From: Salinibaculum sp. SYNS191
GTDB lineage: Archaea > Halobacteriota > Halobacteria > Halobacteriales > Haloarculaceae
Reading direction: 5' to 3'
DNA length: 64,000 bases
NCBI RefSeq assembly: GCF_037338445.1
Contig: NZ_CP147838.1
Span: forward strand, 2,480,001-2,544,000
Part shown: one piece after another, positions 27,219-35,890 of the stretch
Position numbering within the stretch: the stretch's first letter is position 1
How the letters are laid out: every line of letters starts with the position of its first letter
Program-made: the position numbers and the translations under genes
Notes under the pieces: generated by a model
The model's database searches: none
The model's input: the letters and a program-made list of their open reading frames with translations, nothing else
What the model was told of the DNA's origin: nothing

Positions 27219-30200
27219 ATGAACACTCGCTGCAGCGCCGCAGAGATACGAGACGCCAGAGCGCGACTGGCGTCGGCCGAGTCCCGTGATGCACTGCTCC
27301 GCCGGACGGTCGACGAACTCGCGGCCCGTCTCTCCCTCGACGCCTGCGCCGTCCTCGACCGGGACGGACGGCGACTGGCCGCACACGTCGCCGACGAGAC
27401 GGCCGACAATGCCGGCGAGTCGGGGCCGTTCCGTGTACTCGTCGAGCGGACGGGACACCCGAAGCGGCCGGTGCTGGTCGCCGATACGACCCGGGACGAC
27501 CGGTTCGGCCCCGGCACCGAGTACGGGTCCGTTCTCACGGTCCCGCTGGACGGGCACGGCGTGGTCGTCCTCGCCAGACAGAACCCGGGGGCGCTGGACG
27601 AGGAGACGCTCGCGCTGGCCGACCTCTTTGCCAGTTACGTGTCGCGCGAACTCGACAGACTCCCGGCCGAGTCGACTGCCCGGCTCTCCTTTGCGGACGC
27701 CGCTCACTTCCTCGACATCGCCGACGTCATGATGGTCGCCATCGACGCGGACGGCGTCGTCACCTACGTGAACCGCAAGGCGGAGGCGGTCCTGGGCTAC
27801 GACCGGGCGGACCTCGTCGGCCGCGACTGGTTCGAGACCTGTCTGCCCGACGGGACGCGAGCGGCGGTCCGGGAGGTATTCGACGATCTCACCGCCGGCA
27901 CTGTGGAACTGCCGGACCGGTACGAGAACTCGGTCGTGACCAGGGACGGGGACGAGCGCGTCGTCGAGTGGCACAATACGGTCCTCCGTGACGAGGACGG
28001 GACCGTCACCGGGACGCTCAGTTCGGGGCTCGACGTCACCGACCAGCGCGCCCAGCAGCAGCGACTCCAGCGCGAACGGCAGAAGTACGAGACGCTGGTC
28101 GACCAGTTCCCGAACGGCCTCGTCACGCTCTTCGACGAGGACCACCGCTATCAACTGGTCGGGGGCACCGCCTTCGAGGACCTGACGACGTCCGTGTCGG
28201 ACCTGGAGGGGAACCGGCTGGAAGACGTCTTCCCGGCGGAGAACGCCGCGGAACTGGCACCGCTCTACGACCGCGCGTTCGAGGGCGAATCCAGCGTCAC
28301 CACGCTCGACCTGCAGGGGCGGGTGTTTCGGGTCCGCATCGTGCCGGTCCGGGACGGCGATGGCGACGTCGTCGCCGGGATGACCGTCTCGCAGGACATC
28401 ACGGAACAGAGCAGACGCCGGGAGGAACTCGAACGGGCGCGAAAGCGGTACCGGACGCTGCTCGAAGCGGCACCGGACCCGGTCTTCGTCGCCGACGCCG
28501 AGACTGGCACGATACTCGAAACGAACGAGGCCGCGGCAGCGTTGCGAGGCGAGGACAGGGCGGACATCGTCGGCCGCTACCAGTCGGCGCTACATCCGCA
28601 GGAGGAGTCGGAAGCCTATCGCGCTCTCTTCGAGCAGTTCGTCGCGGAGGGCGGTGGGAGAGTCCGCAAACTCCCCGACGGAACACAGATACGGACGGTC
28701 GACGGCGACGGGGAGACCATTCCCGTCGAGGTGAGCGGCAGGACCGTCGAGTTGCCGGACGGGCCGGTCGTGTACGGCATCTTCCGCGACGTCACGGACC
28801 AGCTCGAATACGAGCAGACGCTCACCCGGTTCAACGAGACGCTGACGGAGTTGTTCGAGATGACGACGGGCGAGAACATCGGAGAGACGGTCACGGCGGC
28901 CGCGACGAGCGTGCTCGACGCCGACGCCGCTGCGCTGTATGGCTTCGACGAGGCGGCGGGCGCCCTCTCCCCCGTGGCCGTCTCGGCGGCCGACGACGTC
29001 TCGTTCGTCGACGACTCGCCCGTCTTCGAACCCGGGGACAGCATCGCGTGGCGGGTCTTCGTCGAGGACGAACCCGAAGTCGTCGACGACGTCCACGCCG
29101 ACCCGGACGCGTACAACCCGGACTCGCGGTTCCGGAGCGAAATCGTCGTTCCGGTCGGCGAACACGGCGTCCTCATGGCCGCACGGTCCCGACCCGACGC
29201 GTTCGACCGCCGCGCCGCCGAACTCGTCGAGATTCTCGGCGCGTCCACGGAGGCTGCTCTCGACCGGGCCGAACGGGAGCGACGCCTCAGGCACCGGGAG
29301 TCGCAACTGCAGGAGCGGACGGACCAGCTGGAGGAACTCGAAACTCTCAATCGCAACATCCGGGAGATGGCCCGGGCGATACTCGACGCGGACTCGCGGG
29401 AGGAACTCGAACGGGAGGTCTGCGCCCGGCTGACGGACATCGACCCGTTCGTGTTCGCGTGGGTTGGCGACATCGACCGGGTGGACGACCGGGTCGTCCC
29501 CCGCACGTGGGCCGGGGACGACCGGGGCTACCTGGCGTCGGCCCCGCTCGCGCTCGCCGACGACGCGGGGGCCGAGCCGGCGGTGCGAGCGGCACGAACA
29601 CGGGAGCGGGCCGTCGAATCCAACACCGCGACCCACCTGCAACGGGACGAGTGGCGACGGGAGGCGGTCACCAGGGACTTCCTGTCGGCCGTCAGCCTCC
29701 CCGTCGTCTACCGGGGGACGCTCCAGTGCGTGCTGACCATCTACGCCTCGACTCCGCGGGCCTTCTCGGACCGGCTGCAGTCGGTGTGTGCCGACCTGAG
29801 CGACCTCCTCGCGAACGCGATTGCGGCGACCGACCGGAAGTACGCCCTGCTGTCCGACCGCGCCACAGAGATGGAGTTCGAAGTCCAGGACGCGACGTGC
29901 CTGTTGCTCCGCCTCGCACGTGCGCTCGACTGCACGCTCGAAGTCGAACGGATGACCACGGACCCGGGCGACCGGCTGACCGTCCTGCTCCGGGCACTCG
30001 ACGTTTCACCGGAACAGTTGCGTGACCGTGCCGCACGCGAGAGCGCCATCGCGGACGCCAGACTCGTGGACTCGGACGACGGCGCACGCATCGAGTGTCG
30101 CTTCGCCGAACCGTTCCTCGCGTCCACGCTGGCCGAGCAGGGCATCGTCGTCCGGGAGATTACGGCCGAACCCTCGACCTGCCGGCTGACGGCCGCGGTC

Positions 30201-30554
30201 CCGTCCCACTTCTCCGTCCGGCGGGCCGTCGACACCATCGGGGCGATGTATCCCGACGCCGAACTCCTCGCCAAGCGCGAGCGGCGCGGGTCGCTGGCGG
30301 CCAGGGACGCGTTCGTCGAGACGATTCTGGAGCAACTCACCGGCCGTCAGCGCGAGGTGGTCGAACTCGCGTATCGCCGGGGCTACTTCGAGTCGCCCAA
30401 ACAGACCAGCGGTGCGGAACTGGCAGACGAACTCGGCTTTTCCTCGTCGGCGCTGCACAATCACATCCGCTCGGCACAGCGGAAGCTGTTTGCCGCACTC
30501 TTCGAAGACGCTCCGCCAGCGTCCGAGGGCCGGACGGGCGAGTCGAGCGGGTGA
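27219..30554 (+). CDS. GAF/PAS multi-sensor regulator with bacterioopsin-activator and HTH domains
   Basis: A 1111-aa Bat-like transcription regulator. Approximate order: GAF (20-150), PAS (160-275, MMVAIDADGVVTYVNRKAEAVLGY), PAS (285-395), PAS (405-525, DPVFVADAETGTILETNEAA), GAF (540-690), coiled linker, GAF (700-865), bacterioopsin-activator domain (about 870-1030) and HTH_10 (about 1035-1095, LTGRQREVVELAYRRGYFES). It has no kinase core, so signal and DNA binding are on one chain. Six sensor modules are more than in canonical Bat. Divergent from hemAT, it may respond to oxygen or redox state; targets are unknown. Confidence 0.92.
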   Translation: MNTRCSAAEIRDARARLASAESRDALLRRTVDELAARLSLDACAVLDRDGRRLAAHVADETADNAGESGPFRVLVERTGHPKRPVLVADTTRDDRFGPGTEYGSVLTVPLDGHGVVVLARQNPGALDEETLALADLFASYVSRELDRLPAESTARLSFADAAHFLDIADVMMVAIDADGVVTYVNRKAEAVLGYDRADLVGRDWFETCLPDGTRAAVREVFDDLTAGTVELPDRYENSVVTRDGDERVVEWHNTVLRDEDGTVTGTLSSGLDVTDQRAQQQRLQRERQKYETLVDQFPNGLVTLFDEDHRYQLVGGTAFEDLTTSVSDLEGNRLEDVFPAENAAELAPLYDRAFEGESSVTTLDLQGRVFRVRIVPVRDGDGDVVAGMTVSQDITEQSRRREELERARKRYRTLLEAAPDPVFVADAETGTILETNEAAAALRGEDRADIVGRYQSALHPQEESEAYRALFEQFVAEGGGRVRKLPDGTQIRTVDGDGETIPVEVSGRTVELPDGPVVYGIFRDVTDQLEYEQTLTRFNETLTELFEMTTGENIGETVTAAATSVLDADAAALYGFDEAAGALSPVAVSAADDVSFVDDSPVFEPGDSIAWRVFVEDEPEVVDDVHADPDAYNPDSRFRSEIVVPVGEHGVLMAARSRPDAFDRRAAELVEILGASTEAALDRAERERRLRHRESQLQERTDQLEELETLNRNIREMARAILDADSREELEREVCARLTDIDPFVFAWVGDIDRVDDRVVPRTWAGDDRGYLASAPLALADDAGAEPAVRAARTRERAVESNTATHLQRDEWRREAVTRDFLSAVSLPVVYRGTLQCVLTIYASTPRAFSDRLQSVCADLSDLLANAIAATDRKYALLSDRATEMEFEVQDATCLLLRLARALDCTLEVERMTTDPGDRLTVLLRALDVSPEQLRDRAARESAIADARLVDSDDGARIECRFAEPFLASTLAEQGIVVREITAEPSTCRLTAAVPSHFSVRRAVDTIGAMYPDAELLAKRERRGSLAARDAFVETILEQLTGRQREVVELAYRRGYFESPKQTSGAELADELGFSSSALHNHIRSAQRKLFAALFEDAPPASEGRTGESSG

Positions 30555-31086
30555 CCACCCCCTCGCTGGTCGCGGGAGCATGCAGCCACGCCGACCGGAC
30601 GCGCCCTCGCCCAACAGCGTTACTGACATGCCGGCGTTTCGACGTCCCCGCTCTCTGACCGTACCCCGTCAGTCCAGCACTCGCGTGCGTGGAGATGCCG
30701 ACTTTCACGGAAGAGATATCGACATTTGCGGGTTATTCATCTCTAGATACAGAAATACAGAAGCATATATTGGAAAAATGGGACTAAAAGCGTGCAAAAA
30801 CACTCTAGACTGCTGAAAATTGACGTTTCCCATGCTTCAACATCTAAAATAGGGGAGAAAAAACTCTATTTGAGTTATAAAAAGACAATCACGATTATCT
30901 TCTGAACTTGCGTCACATCTCACTTCTATCGGAAACTCCACGTGTAGCGACAGTTTCGTTGCCGAGACGTCGAAAACCGACAGGAACCCGCGAACCCACA
31001 GCGGGACTACGACGCCCTCTCCGGGGCACGATTGACGCTCGCGTGGCTCGGGCCGTTCCCCGACGGAGAGGCGGCGGTGACGGTGT
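30555..31086. other. AT-rich convergent intergenic region, no supported gene
   Basis: A 532-bp gap between two convergent genes. The stretch at about 30700-30935 is far richer in A+T than everything around it. It has a possible 30-aa frame at 30695-30787 on the forward strand (MPTFTEEISTFAGYSS...). On the reverse strand a TTTTTATAA box near 30875-30885 is followed by very short frames. None is convincing as a gene. It may be a decayed insertion or a small RNA. Confidence 0.6.
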
Positions 31087-31713
31087 TCACTCCTCCGTCA
31101 GGTAGCTCCTGGCCTCGTCATCGCTGACCTGCCCGAACGAGTCGTAGAACTGCCCGACTGCCCCGAAGTACGGCGGCGTCTCGACGCAGATGACCTCGTC
31201 GGCCTCGTCGCGGAGTCGCTCGACCGTGTCCGGCGGTGCGACCGGGACAGCCAGGACGACGCGTTCCGCGTCGGCGTCCTGAACCTGTCTGATGCAGGCG
31301 ATGGTCGTCGCACCGGTCGCGACCCCGTCGTCGACGACGAGGACGGTCTTTCCGCCCACGTCGAGCGGCGGGCGCGTCCCCCGGTACCGCTCGACTTTCC
31401 GTCTCGCGGCCTCGTGTTCCCGTTCTATCTCCGCGTCGATGTACGAGTCCGCGACGTCGAGTTGCGCTATCAGCGACTCGTTGAGCCAGACGCTCCCGTC
31501 GCTGGCGACGGACCCGATGGCGAGTTCCGGATTCGCCGGCGACCCGAGCTTGCGCGCGGAGACGATGTCGAGCGGGACGCCGAGTCGCTCCGCGACGGCG
31601 TGCCCGACTGGCAGGCCACCGCGTGGAATCGCGAGGACGATGTCCGCCTCGACACCTCGCTCTTCGAGCAGGTCGGCGAGCCGTCGGCCGGCGTCGGTTC
31701 GGTCCGTGAACAT
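31087..31713 (-). CDS. Phosphoribosyltransferase-family protein
   Basis: A 208-aa type I phosphoribosyltransferase-like protein. The PRPP-binding loop is VLVVDDGVATGAT (about 124-136). The N-terminal AIPRGGLPVGHAVAERLG, the SARKLGSPANPELAIGSVA block and the central helix-rich hood match the stand-alone family (COG1926) often found in halophiles. The specific base is unknown. It is not part of a purine or pyrimidine operon here and lies next to hsp20 on the same strand (122-bp gap). Confidence 0.9.
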   Translation of the reverse strand: MFTDRTDAGRRLADLLEERGVEADIVLAIPRGGLPVGHAVAERLGVPLDIVSARKLGSPANPELAIGSVASDGSVWLNESLIAQLDVADSYIDAEIEREHEAARRKVERYRGTRPPLDVGGKTVLVVDDGVATGATTIACIRQVQDADAERVVLAVPVAPPDTVERLRDEADEVICVETPPYFGAVGQFYDSFGQVSDDEARSYLTEE

Positions 31714-31835
31714 TGTCAGTCCCCGCTAGAACTTCGCCGGCCAGCCAATTGAACTATTCGGGGACCGGTCACGACGGGACCCGGCCTCGGTCGGGCGACT
31801 GCACGACGACAGACTCGGTCCGCCCTGGCGGCGGG

Positions 31836-32285
31836 TCATTCGACGTCGATGTCTATCTTCCGGGCGGCTTCGGCCTCCGTCTTCGGGAGCGTGATGGTCA
31901 GGACGCCGTTTTTCATTCGTGCCGTCACGTCGTCCGCGTCCACCTTCTCCGGGAGTGGCACGGACCGCTGTGCGAACTCGTGGTGACGCTCGTGTCGCAG
32001 TACTGTTCCCTCCTCCTGATCGACCAGCTGCTCGTGTCCGGCCTCGATGCGGAGCGTGTGTTCCGTGACCGTGACGTCGACGTCGTCGCGCTCGAAGCCG
32101 GGCAGGTCGACGGTCACGACGAACTCCCCCTCGCCGTCGACGAGGTCTATCGGCAGCGACTCGCCCTCGGACCACCACGCGAGCGTTCTCCCAGATTCCC
32201 ATGCCTCCGACGCTTCGTCGAACTGCTGGCTCATGCGTTCGAACAGCCGCTCTAACATCTCGAATGGATTACCACGCTGGCTCAT
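31836..32285 (-). CDS. Hsp20/alpha-crystallin small heat-shock protein
   Basis: A 149-aa chaperone (154 if a start 15 nt upstream is used). An N-terminal amphipathic region (NPFEMLERLFERMSQQFDEA) is followed by the alpha-crystallin domain (about 50-140): VDLPGFERDDVDVTV, LRIEAGHEQ, RSVPLPEKVDADDVTARMKN and the signature GVLTITLPK. It forms oligomers that hold unfolding proteins. No heat-shock operator could be identified. Confidence 0.93.
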   Translation of the reverse strand: MSQRGNPFEMLERLFERMSQQFDEASEAWESGRTLAWWSEGESLPIDLVDGEGEFVVTVDLPGFERDDVDVTVTEHTLRIEAGHEQLVDQEEGTVLRHERHHEFAQRSVPLPEKVDADDVTARMKNGVLTITLPKTEAEAARKIDIDVE

Positions 32286-32467
32286 TCTCTGACTCTCCAC
32301 GTCTCACTACGCCGACCAGCATCATATACTGGCGGGCCAACCGACGCCGAGGCGGGGAGCGTCGCCCTCCCGGCCGGGAGTGCGAGACCCCGACGTGTCG
32401 CTGGCGTCACCGCGCCGGCTGTGCACACGGGGGTCTTATTTCCCAGAACCGCCTACGTAGTCCTGTG

Positions 32468-32902
32468 ATGGCATTTGCAAACGTCGGGCGCGAGAGCGTC
32501 CGGAGGGCACGCGAGCACCTGGAGGAGTGGACGTTCGAGGCGCGCGACCGCGCCTACGGCGAGCGCTTCGACGGGCCGGACGCCGTGGTGACCGACGAGG
32601 AACTGCAGTTGCTCGACCGCATCGACTCGGACCTGACCCGTCGCAGCGGCGAGGGCCTCTGGGACGCCGACGAATACGCCATCGTTCCGGCCGGCGGGGC
32701 CGACGCGGGGGACGCTCGCGTGGTCTGCACCTACCACCCCGAGATTCCCTACGAGGGGTTCCGGGGCGAGGAGAGCCTCAGCGAGGCCACGCGGGAGGAA
32801 CTCAACGACGTCCTCTGGGACTACGCCGAACGCGTCGCGGCGCTCGTCGAGGCGGACCTCGAGACGTTCCTCCAGACGTCCCGCTCGGACGGCGGGGACT
32901 AG
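32468..32902 (+). CDS. Haloarchaeal hypothetical protein
   Basis: A 144-aa acidic helical protein (MAFANVGRESVRRAREHLEEW...). It contains DEELQLLDRIDSDLTRRSGE and ARVVCTYHPEIPYEGFRGEE. I do not recognise a characterised family; similar proteins appear to be restricted to haloarchaea. The start is supported by a TCTTATTT element at 32434-32441, about 27 nt upstream. It precedes a CBS-domain gene by 98 bp on the same strand. Confidence 0.78.
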   Translation: MAFANVGRESVRRAREHLEEWTFEARDRAYGERFDGPDAVVTDEELQLLDRIDSDLTRRSGEGLWDADEYAIVPAGGADAGDARVVCTYHPEIPYEGFRGEESLSEATREELNDVLWDYAERVAALVEADLETFLQTSRSDGGD

Positions 32903-33000
32903 CCGGCGGGACGTGCCACGACAACGGCGCGAGCTGTCGAGCCCGCGCCGTGGCACTGGCGGGCGAACATCTATGTGTGCAACTGCCCGATACAGCAGGT

Positions 33001-33381
33001 ATGGAGGAACACTACGTCGACCAGATAATGTCACAGCCGGTGGAGACCGTCTCGCCGACGACGACGCTCCAGGACGCCGCAGCCGAGATGGTTCGACACG
33101 ACGTCGGTGCCCTCGTCGTCCTGGACGACGCGGACCGCTTCCGGGGACTCCTCACCGAGGCCGACTTCGTCCTGCTGGCCAGAGACGGGCGGTCCCCCTC
33201 CGACTCGGCCGTGGCCGAGGTCATGCGGACCGACGTCGTCACCACCTCGCGGGTCACGCCGGTCAGCGAGGCCGCCACGACGATGCTCGACCATCTGGTT
33301 CACCACGTCCCGGTGGTCGACGGCGGCGAGGTCGTCGGGATGCTCACGAGCATGGACGTCGCGTCGTCGTTCGTCCGTTGA
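33001..33381 (+). CDS. Two-CBS-domain protein
   Basis: A 126-aa Bateman module: CBS1 (about 8-62, DQIMSQPVETVSPTTTLQDAAAEM) and CBS2 (about 70-124, EVMRTDVVTTSRVTPVSEAA). Nothing else is attached. Stand-alone CBS pairs bind adenosyl nucleotides and regulate partners in trans; the partner is unknown. The stop overlaps a TTG that opens a short Cys-rich frame. Confidence 0.92.
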   Translation: MEEHYVDQIMSQPVETVSPTTTLQDAAAEMVRHDVGALVVLDDADRFRGLLTEADFVLLARDGRSPSDSAVAEVMRTDVVTTSRVTPVSEAATTMLDHLVHHVPVVDGGEVVGMLTSMDVASSFVR

Positions 33382-33482
33382 CCGTCACCCGGCCACACGA
33401 CAGTCCCGCCCGCTGCCCCTACTCTGGGGTTCCCGTCTCGTCCGCCGAGTGCATCGAGTGCGTGACCGACTGCCGGGTGTGA
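33378..33482 (+). CDS. Possible Cys-rich microprotein coupled to the CBS gene
   Basis: A 34-aa frame from a TTG overlapping the CBS stop (TTGA). It ends with four spaced cysteines (RCPYSGVPV, then ECIECVTDC), a plausible zinc knuckle. TTG starts are rare in haloarchaea and no upstream Shine-Dalgarno is obvious, so this is a candidate only. Confidence 0.25.
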   Translation: MTVTRPHDSPARCPYSGVPVSSAECIECVTDCRV

Positions 33483-33819
33483 GCGCCGAAGACATCTGAC
33501 GACTGCCAGGACCTGCCGGGACGGATTCGGTAGTCGCGGGATACCTGCCACACACGCCGCGCTTCGACCGGGTGTCCCTCGCTGCAGCCGTGGGATCTGG
33601 CGTCCCTGACAGTAACCGGTTCCTTCGAGGCTTACATCTATATCTGTGTCATTGCTACTGGGGAGTAATTCCGGCTTATCGGGCGCGACCGGACCGTCCG
33701 CCGGGCAATGCTGGCGGGACCCGGATGGAGCGCTGCGGAGTAGTCGAACCGCTGTCGGTGCCGTCGCTCGCCGGCGCGCCCGCCGGTCCCCGGGCAGCGA
33801 TAGCCCCGTCGGGGGCGCT
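33483..33819. other. Intergenic region, no gene seen
   Basis: A 337-bp gap between the CBS gene and a reverse-strand small gene. There is a TATA-like CATCTATATC near 33634, but no reading frame with haloarchaeal composition follows it. Confidence 0.5.
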
Positions 33820-34002
33820 TCAGCCGTCGACTCGATACTCGGTGATGCGGATGTCGACGCTCCTCGCGGTCCCGCTGAGGTCGTCCTCGACGTACTTCTC
33901 CTCGAAGTGTTCGGCCGCTTCCTGCGTGGCGAACACCCGTCCACCGACGACGGTCCAGCCCTCCTCGGTTCGCTTCTCGACCGCGTAGACCTCCTGTTTC
34001 AT
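33820..34002 (-). CDS. Small haloarchaeal protein (60 aa)
   Basis: MKQEVYAVEKRTEEGWTVVG begins a 60-aa acidic protein with a beta-beta-alpha-beta look (VFATQEAAEHFEEKY, then RSVDIRITEYRV). It resembles small RNA- or protein-binding modules, but no family is recognised. The codon pattern and composition are those of a real gene. It lies 29 bp from the next gene on the same strand. Confidence 0.7.
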   Translation of the reverse strand: MKQEVYAVEKRTEEGWTVVGGRVFATQEAAEHFEEKYVEDDLSGTARSVDIRITEYRVDG

Positions 34003-34031
34003 ACTGACTGTCGGTGCGACCCTTACCCCCG

Positions 34032-34286
34032 CTACCCTTCACCTTCGGACTGGTACGGTTCGCCGACCGCCTCCCGCGGCAGGAGGTTCATCACCTCGGT
34101 CGAGACGTCGTTCTTCGACTCGAAGACGTCGTCGCTCGACTCCGCGAGGACGTTCCCGAGGTTCTCCTCGCCGTCGGCCAGCACGAGCGTCACGTCCTCC
34201 CACTCGCTCACTAGTTTCTCCCGCGTCGCAGGGAACTCGACGCCCGAGAGTACCGTCTCCAGTTCGTTGAGCCTGATTTCCCGCAT
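34032..34286 (-). CDS. DUF5789-family small protein
   Basis: An 84-aa haloarchaeal protein: MREIRLNELETVLSGVEFPA, then a VTLVLADGEENLGNVLAES segment, then LPREAVGEPYQSEGEG at the C-terminus. This resembles the haloarchaea-wide family I know as DUF5789 (family number from memory). The function is unknown; the fold appears helical with a small core. The start at 34286 matches the family N-terminus. Confidence 0.82.
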   Translation of the reverse strand: MREIRLNELETVLSGVEFPATREKLVSEWEDVTLVLADGEENLGNVLAESSDDVFESKNDVSTEVMNLLPREAVGEPYQSEGEG

Positions 34287-34394
34287 GGTTGTCAGCACGC
34301 GCCCGCGCATCTTATAGCTACCCTCCGGCACTGGAGGGACCGGCTGTGTCGGGTGGTTCGTCGGGGCACGGGTCAGAGGCGTTCCCGCGGCCGG

Positions 34395-35324
34395 TCACTG
34401 CGAGCTTCCGAGTGCGTCGGAGACGTTCCGCAGTTCCGCGCGCATCTCCCGGTGTTTGACGAGCGCGAAGCCGACGAAGATGGTCAGGAACCCGGCGACG
34501 CTGAGCGGGCTGAGCGTCTCTTCGAGCAGCAGCCAGCCCAGGACTGCGGTGAAGACGGGCGCGGCGTAGGACACGAGGTTTATCTCGACAGCACCCAGTT
34601 CGTCGAGCAACTGGAAGTAGAGGACCGCACTGAACGCGCTCCCGACGACGCCGAGATAGAGGATTGCACCGAGTGCTGCACCCGTCAGTTCGACCCCGGC
34701 CAGCGACTCGTCGGGCAACCCGACGCTGATGCCGTGCAGGAACAGAGCCCCGAAGACGTTCGACCAGGCGACGAACCCCTCCGTCGAGAGGTCGCTCCCG
34801 GCGCGTTGCACCAGCACGCTCCCGAAGGCGAGACAGGCCGTCGACAGCACCACCAGGAGCGCACCGATGGACTCGCTCCGGAAGGGCGGTGTCAGGTCCG
34901 GTCGCGCGACGAGTGTCACGCCGAGAAAGCCCAGGGCCAGCCCCACGATGCCGAGGCCGGAGAGGCGGTCCTGTGGAAGCAGGACCCACCCGAACAGCGC
35001 CGCGAGAATCGGGTTCGTGGCGACCAGGATTGCGGCGACGCCGCTGGTCACCCCCTGCTGTCCGACGAACAGGAAGCCGTTGTACAGCCCCACGAAGAAC
35101 ACGGCCCCCAGCGACACGAGCCACCAGTCCGCTCGACTCCGGGGATACCACCGCGTCGTGACAGTTGCCGCGTACCCGAGCGTGAGCACTGCCGCGATGT
35201 CGTGTCGCAGCGCGGCGAACAGCACCGGCGGCACGTGCGGCAGACCGATTTTGACAAACACGAACAGCGACCCCCATATCAGGGCGAGAATTGTGAAGAG
35301 AATCGACACTCGTCGCGCGTTCAC
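34395..35324 (-). CDS. EamA-family (DMT) transporter
   Basis: A 309-aa integral membrane protein with ten hydrophobic segments in two five-helix EamA repeats. The first starts LFTILALIWGSLFVFVKIGL and the second near ACLAFGSVLVQRAG. Family members export amino acids, metabolites or drugs by secondary transport. The substrate cannot be inferred. Length is standard (290-310). Confidence 0.92.
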   Translation of the reverse strand: MNARRVSILFTILALIWGSLFVFVKIGLPHVPPVLFAALRHDIAAVLTLGYAATVTTRWYPRSRADWWLVSLGAVFFVGLYNGFLFVGQQGVTSGVAAILVATNPILAALFGWVLLPQDRLSGLGIVGLALGFLGVTLVARPDLTPPFRSESIGALLVVLSTACLAFGSVLVQRAGSDLSTEGFVAWSNVFGALFLHGISVGLPDESLAGVELTGAALGAILYLGVVGSAFSAVLYFQLLDELGAVEINLVSYAAPVFTAVLGWLLLEETLSPLSVAGFLTIFVGFALVKHREMRAELRNVSDALGSSQ

Positions 35325-35890
35325 CGACCGACACCTCGAACAACCGACCGTTTTTCAGAAATCTCGACTATCGTGTCGTTCTTCCAACCGGTACTGTCGA
35401 TAGATATTGATACATCCGTGCCTCGTCCCGGGTGTCCACGCGGTTCCCGGCAGTCATCACGTCGACGGTCCTGCCGTGCTCGCGCGCGCTTCCCGGCCCG
35501 ACTGTGGTATTCCAGAATCATAGAACGTTGCGTGGACGGTGCGATAGCCTTCCCGACTCCTGTTTTGTGAGGGGGTGGTATATACATCACGACGCACATG
35601 TGCGAATCTTAAGTGGCCCCGCTATCGCGACAGAGAACTCGCCTACGGAGACCCTCGCCGCGGCCGACCACGCCCTCTCGCCCGGGACCTCCTCGCGGGT
35701 AATGCAATCGAACCGCCACGTATAGCCTAGCTAACCTGACCAAAGGGTGTTCGCTGGACCGGGCGCGAGGATTCGGGACCCGGCGTCTCGGGCAGACGGC
35801 GACTCGTCGGAACGGTTCTGACGTACTTACGGTCGTATGGCTGTAATGGAAACTATTCTGTGTTGATAGAACTGGCGGTCGGGTCGCGGG
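35325..35890. other. Intergenic region with an orphan TATA box
   Basis: A 566-bp gap. A clear TATA-like GGTATATACAT lies at 35576-35586 on the forward strand, but only an arginine- and proline-rich frame follows, so either a small RNA starts here or the box is fortuitous. The EamA promoter is at the left end. Nothing else is recognisable. Confidence 0.45.

Noticed and set aside
30908..31105. 65-codon forward frame in the AT-rich convergent gap
   Set aside because: Arg/Pro-rich in its second half, overlaps the end of the phosphoribosyltransferase gene and has no suitable promoter spacing.
35432..35725. 97-codon forward frame right of the EamA gene
   Set aside because: No TATA box at the right distance from its start, a mixed composition unlike haloarchaeal proteins and no recognisable domain.
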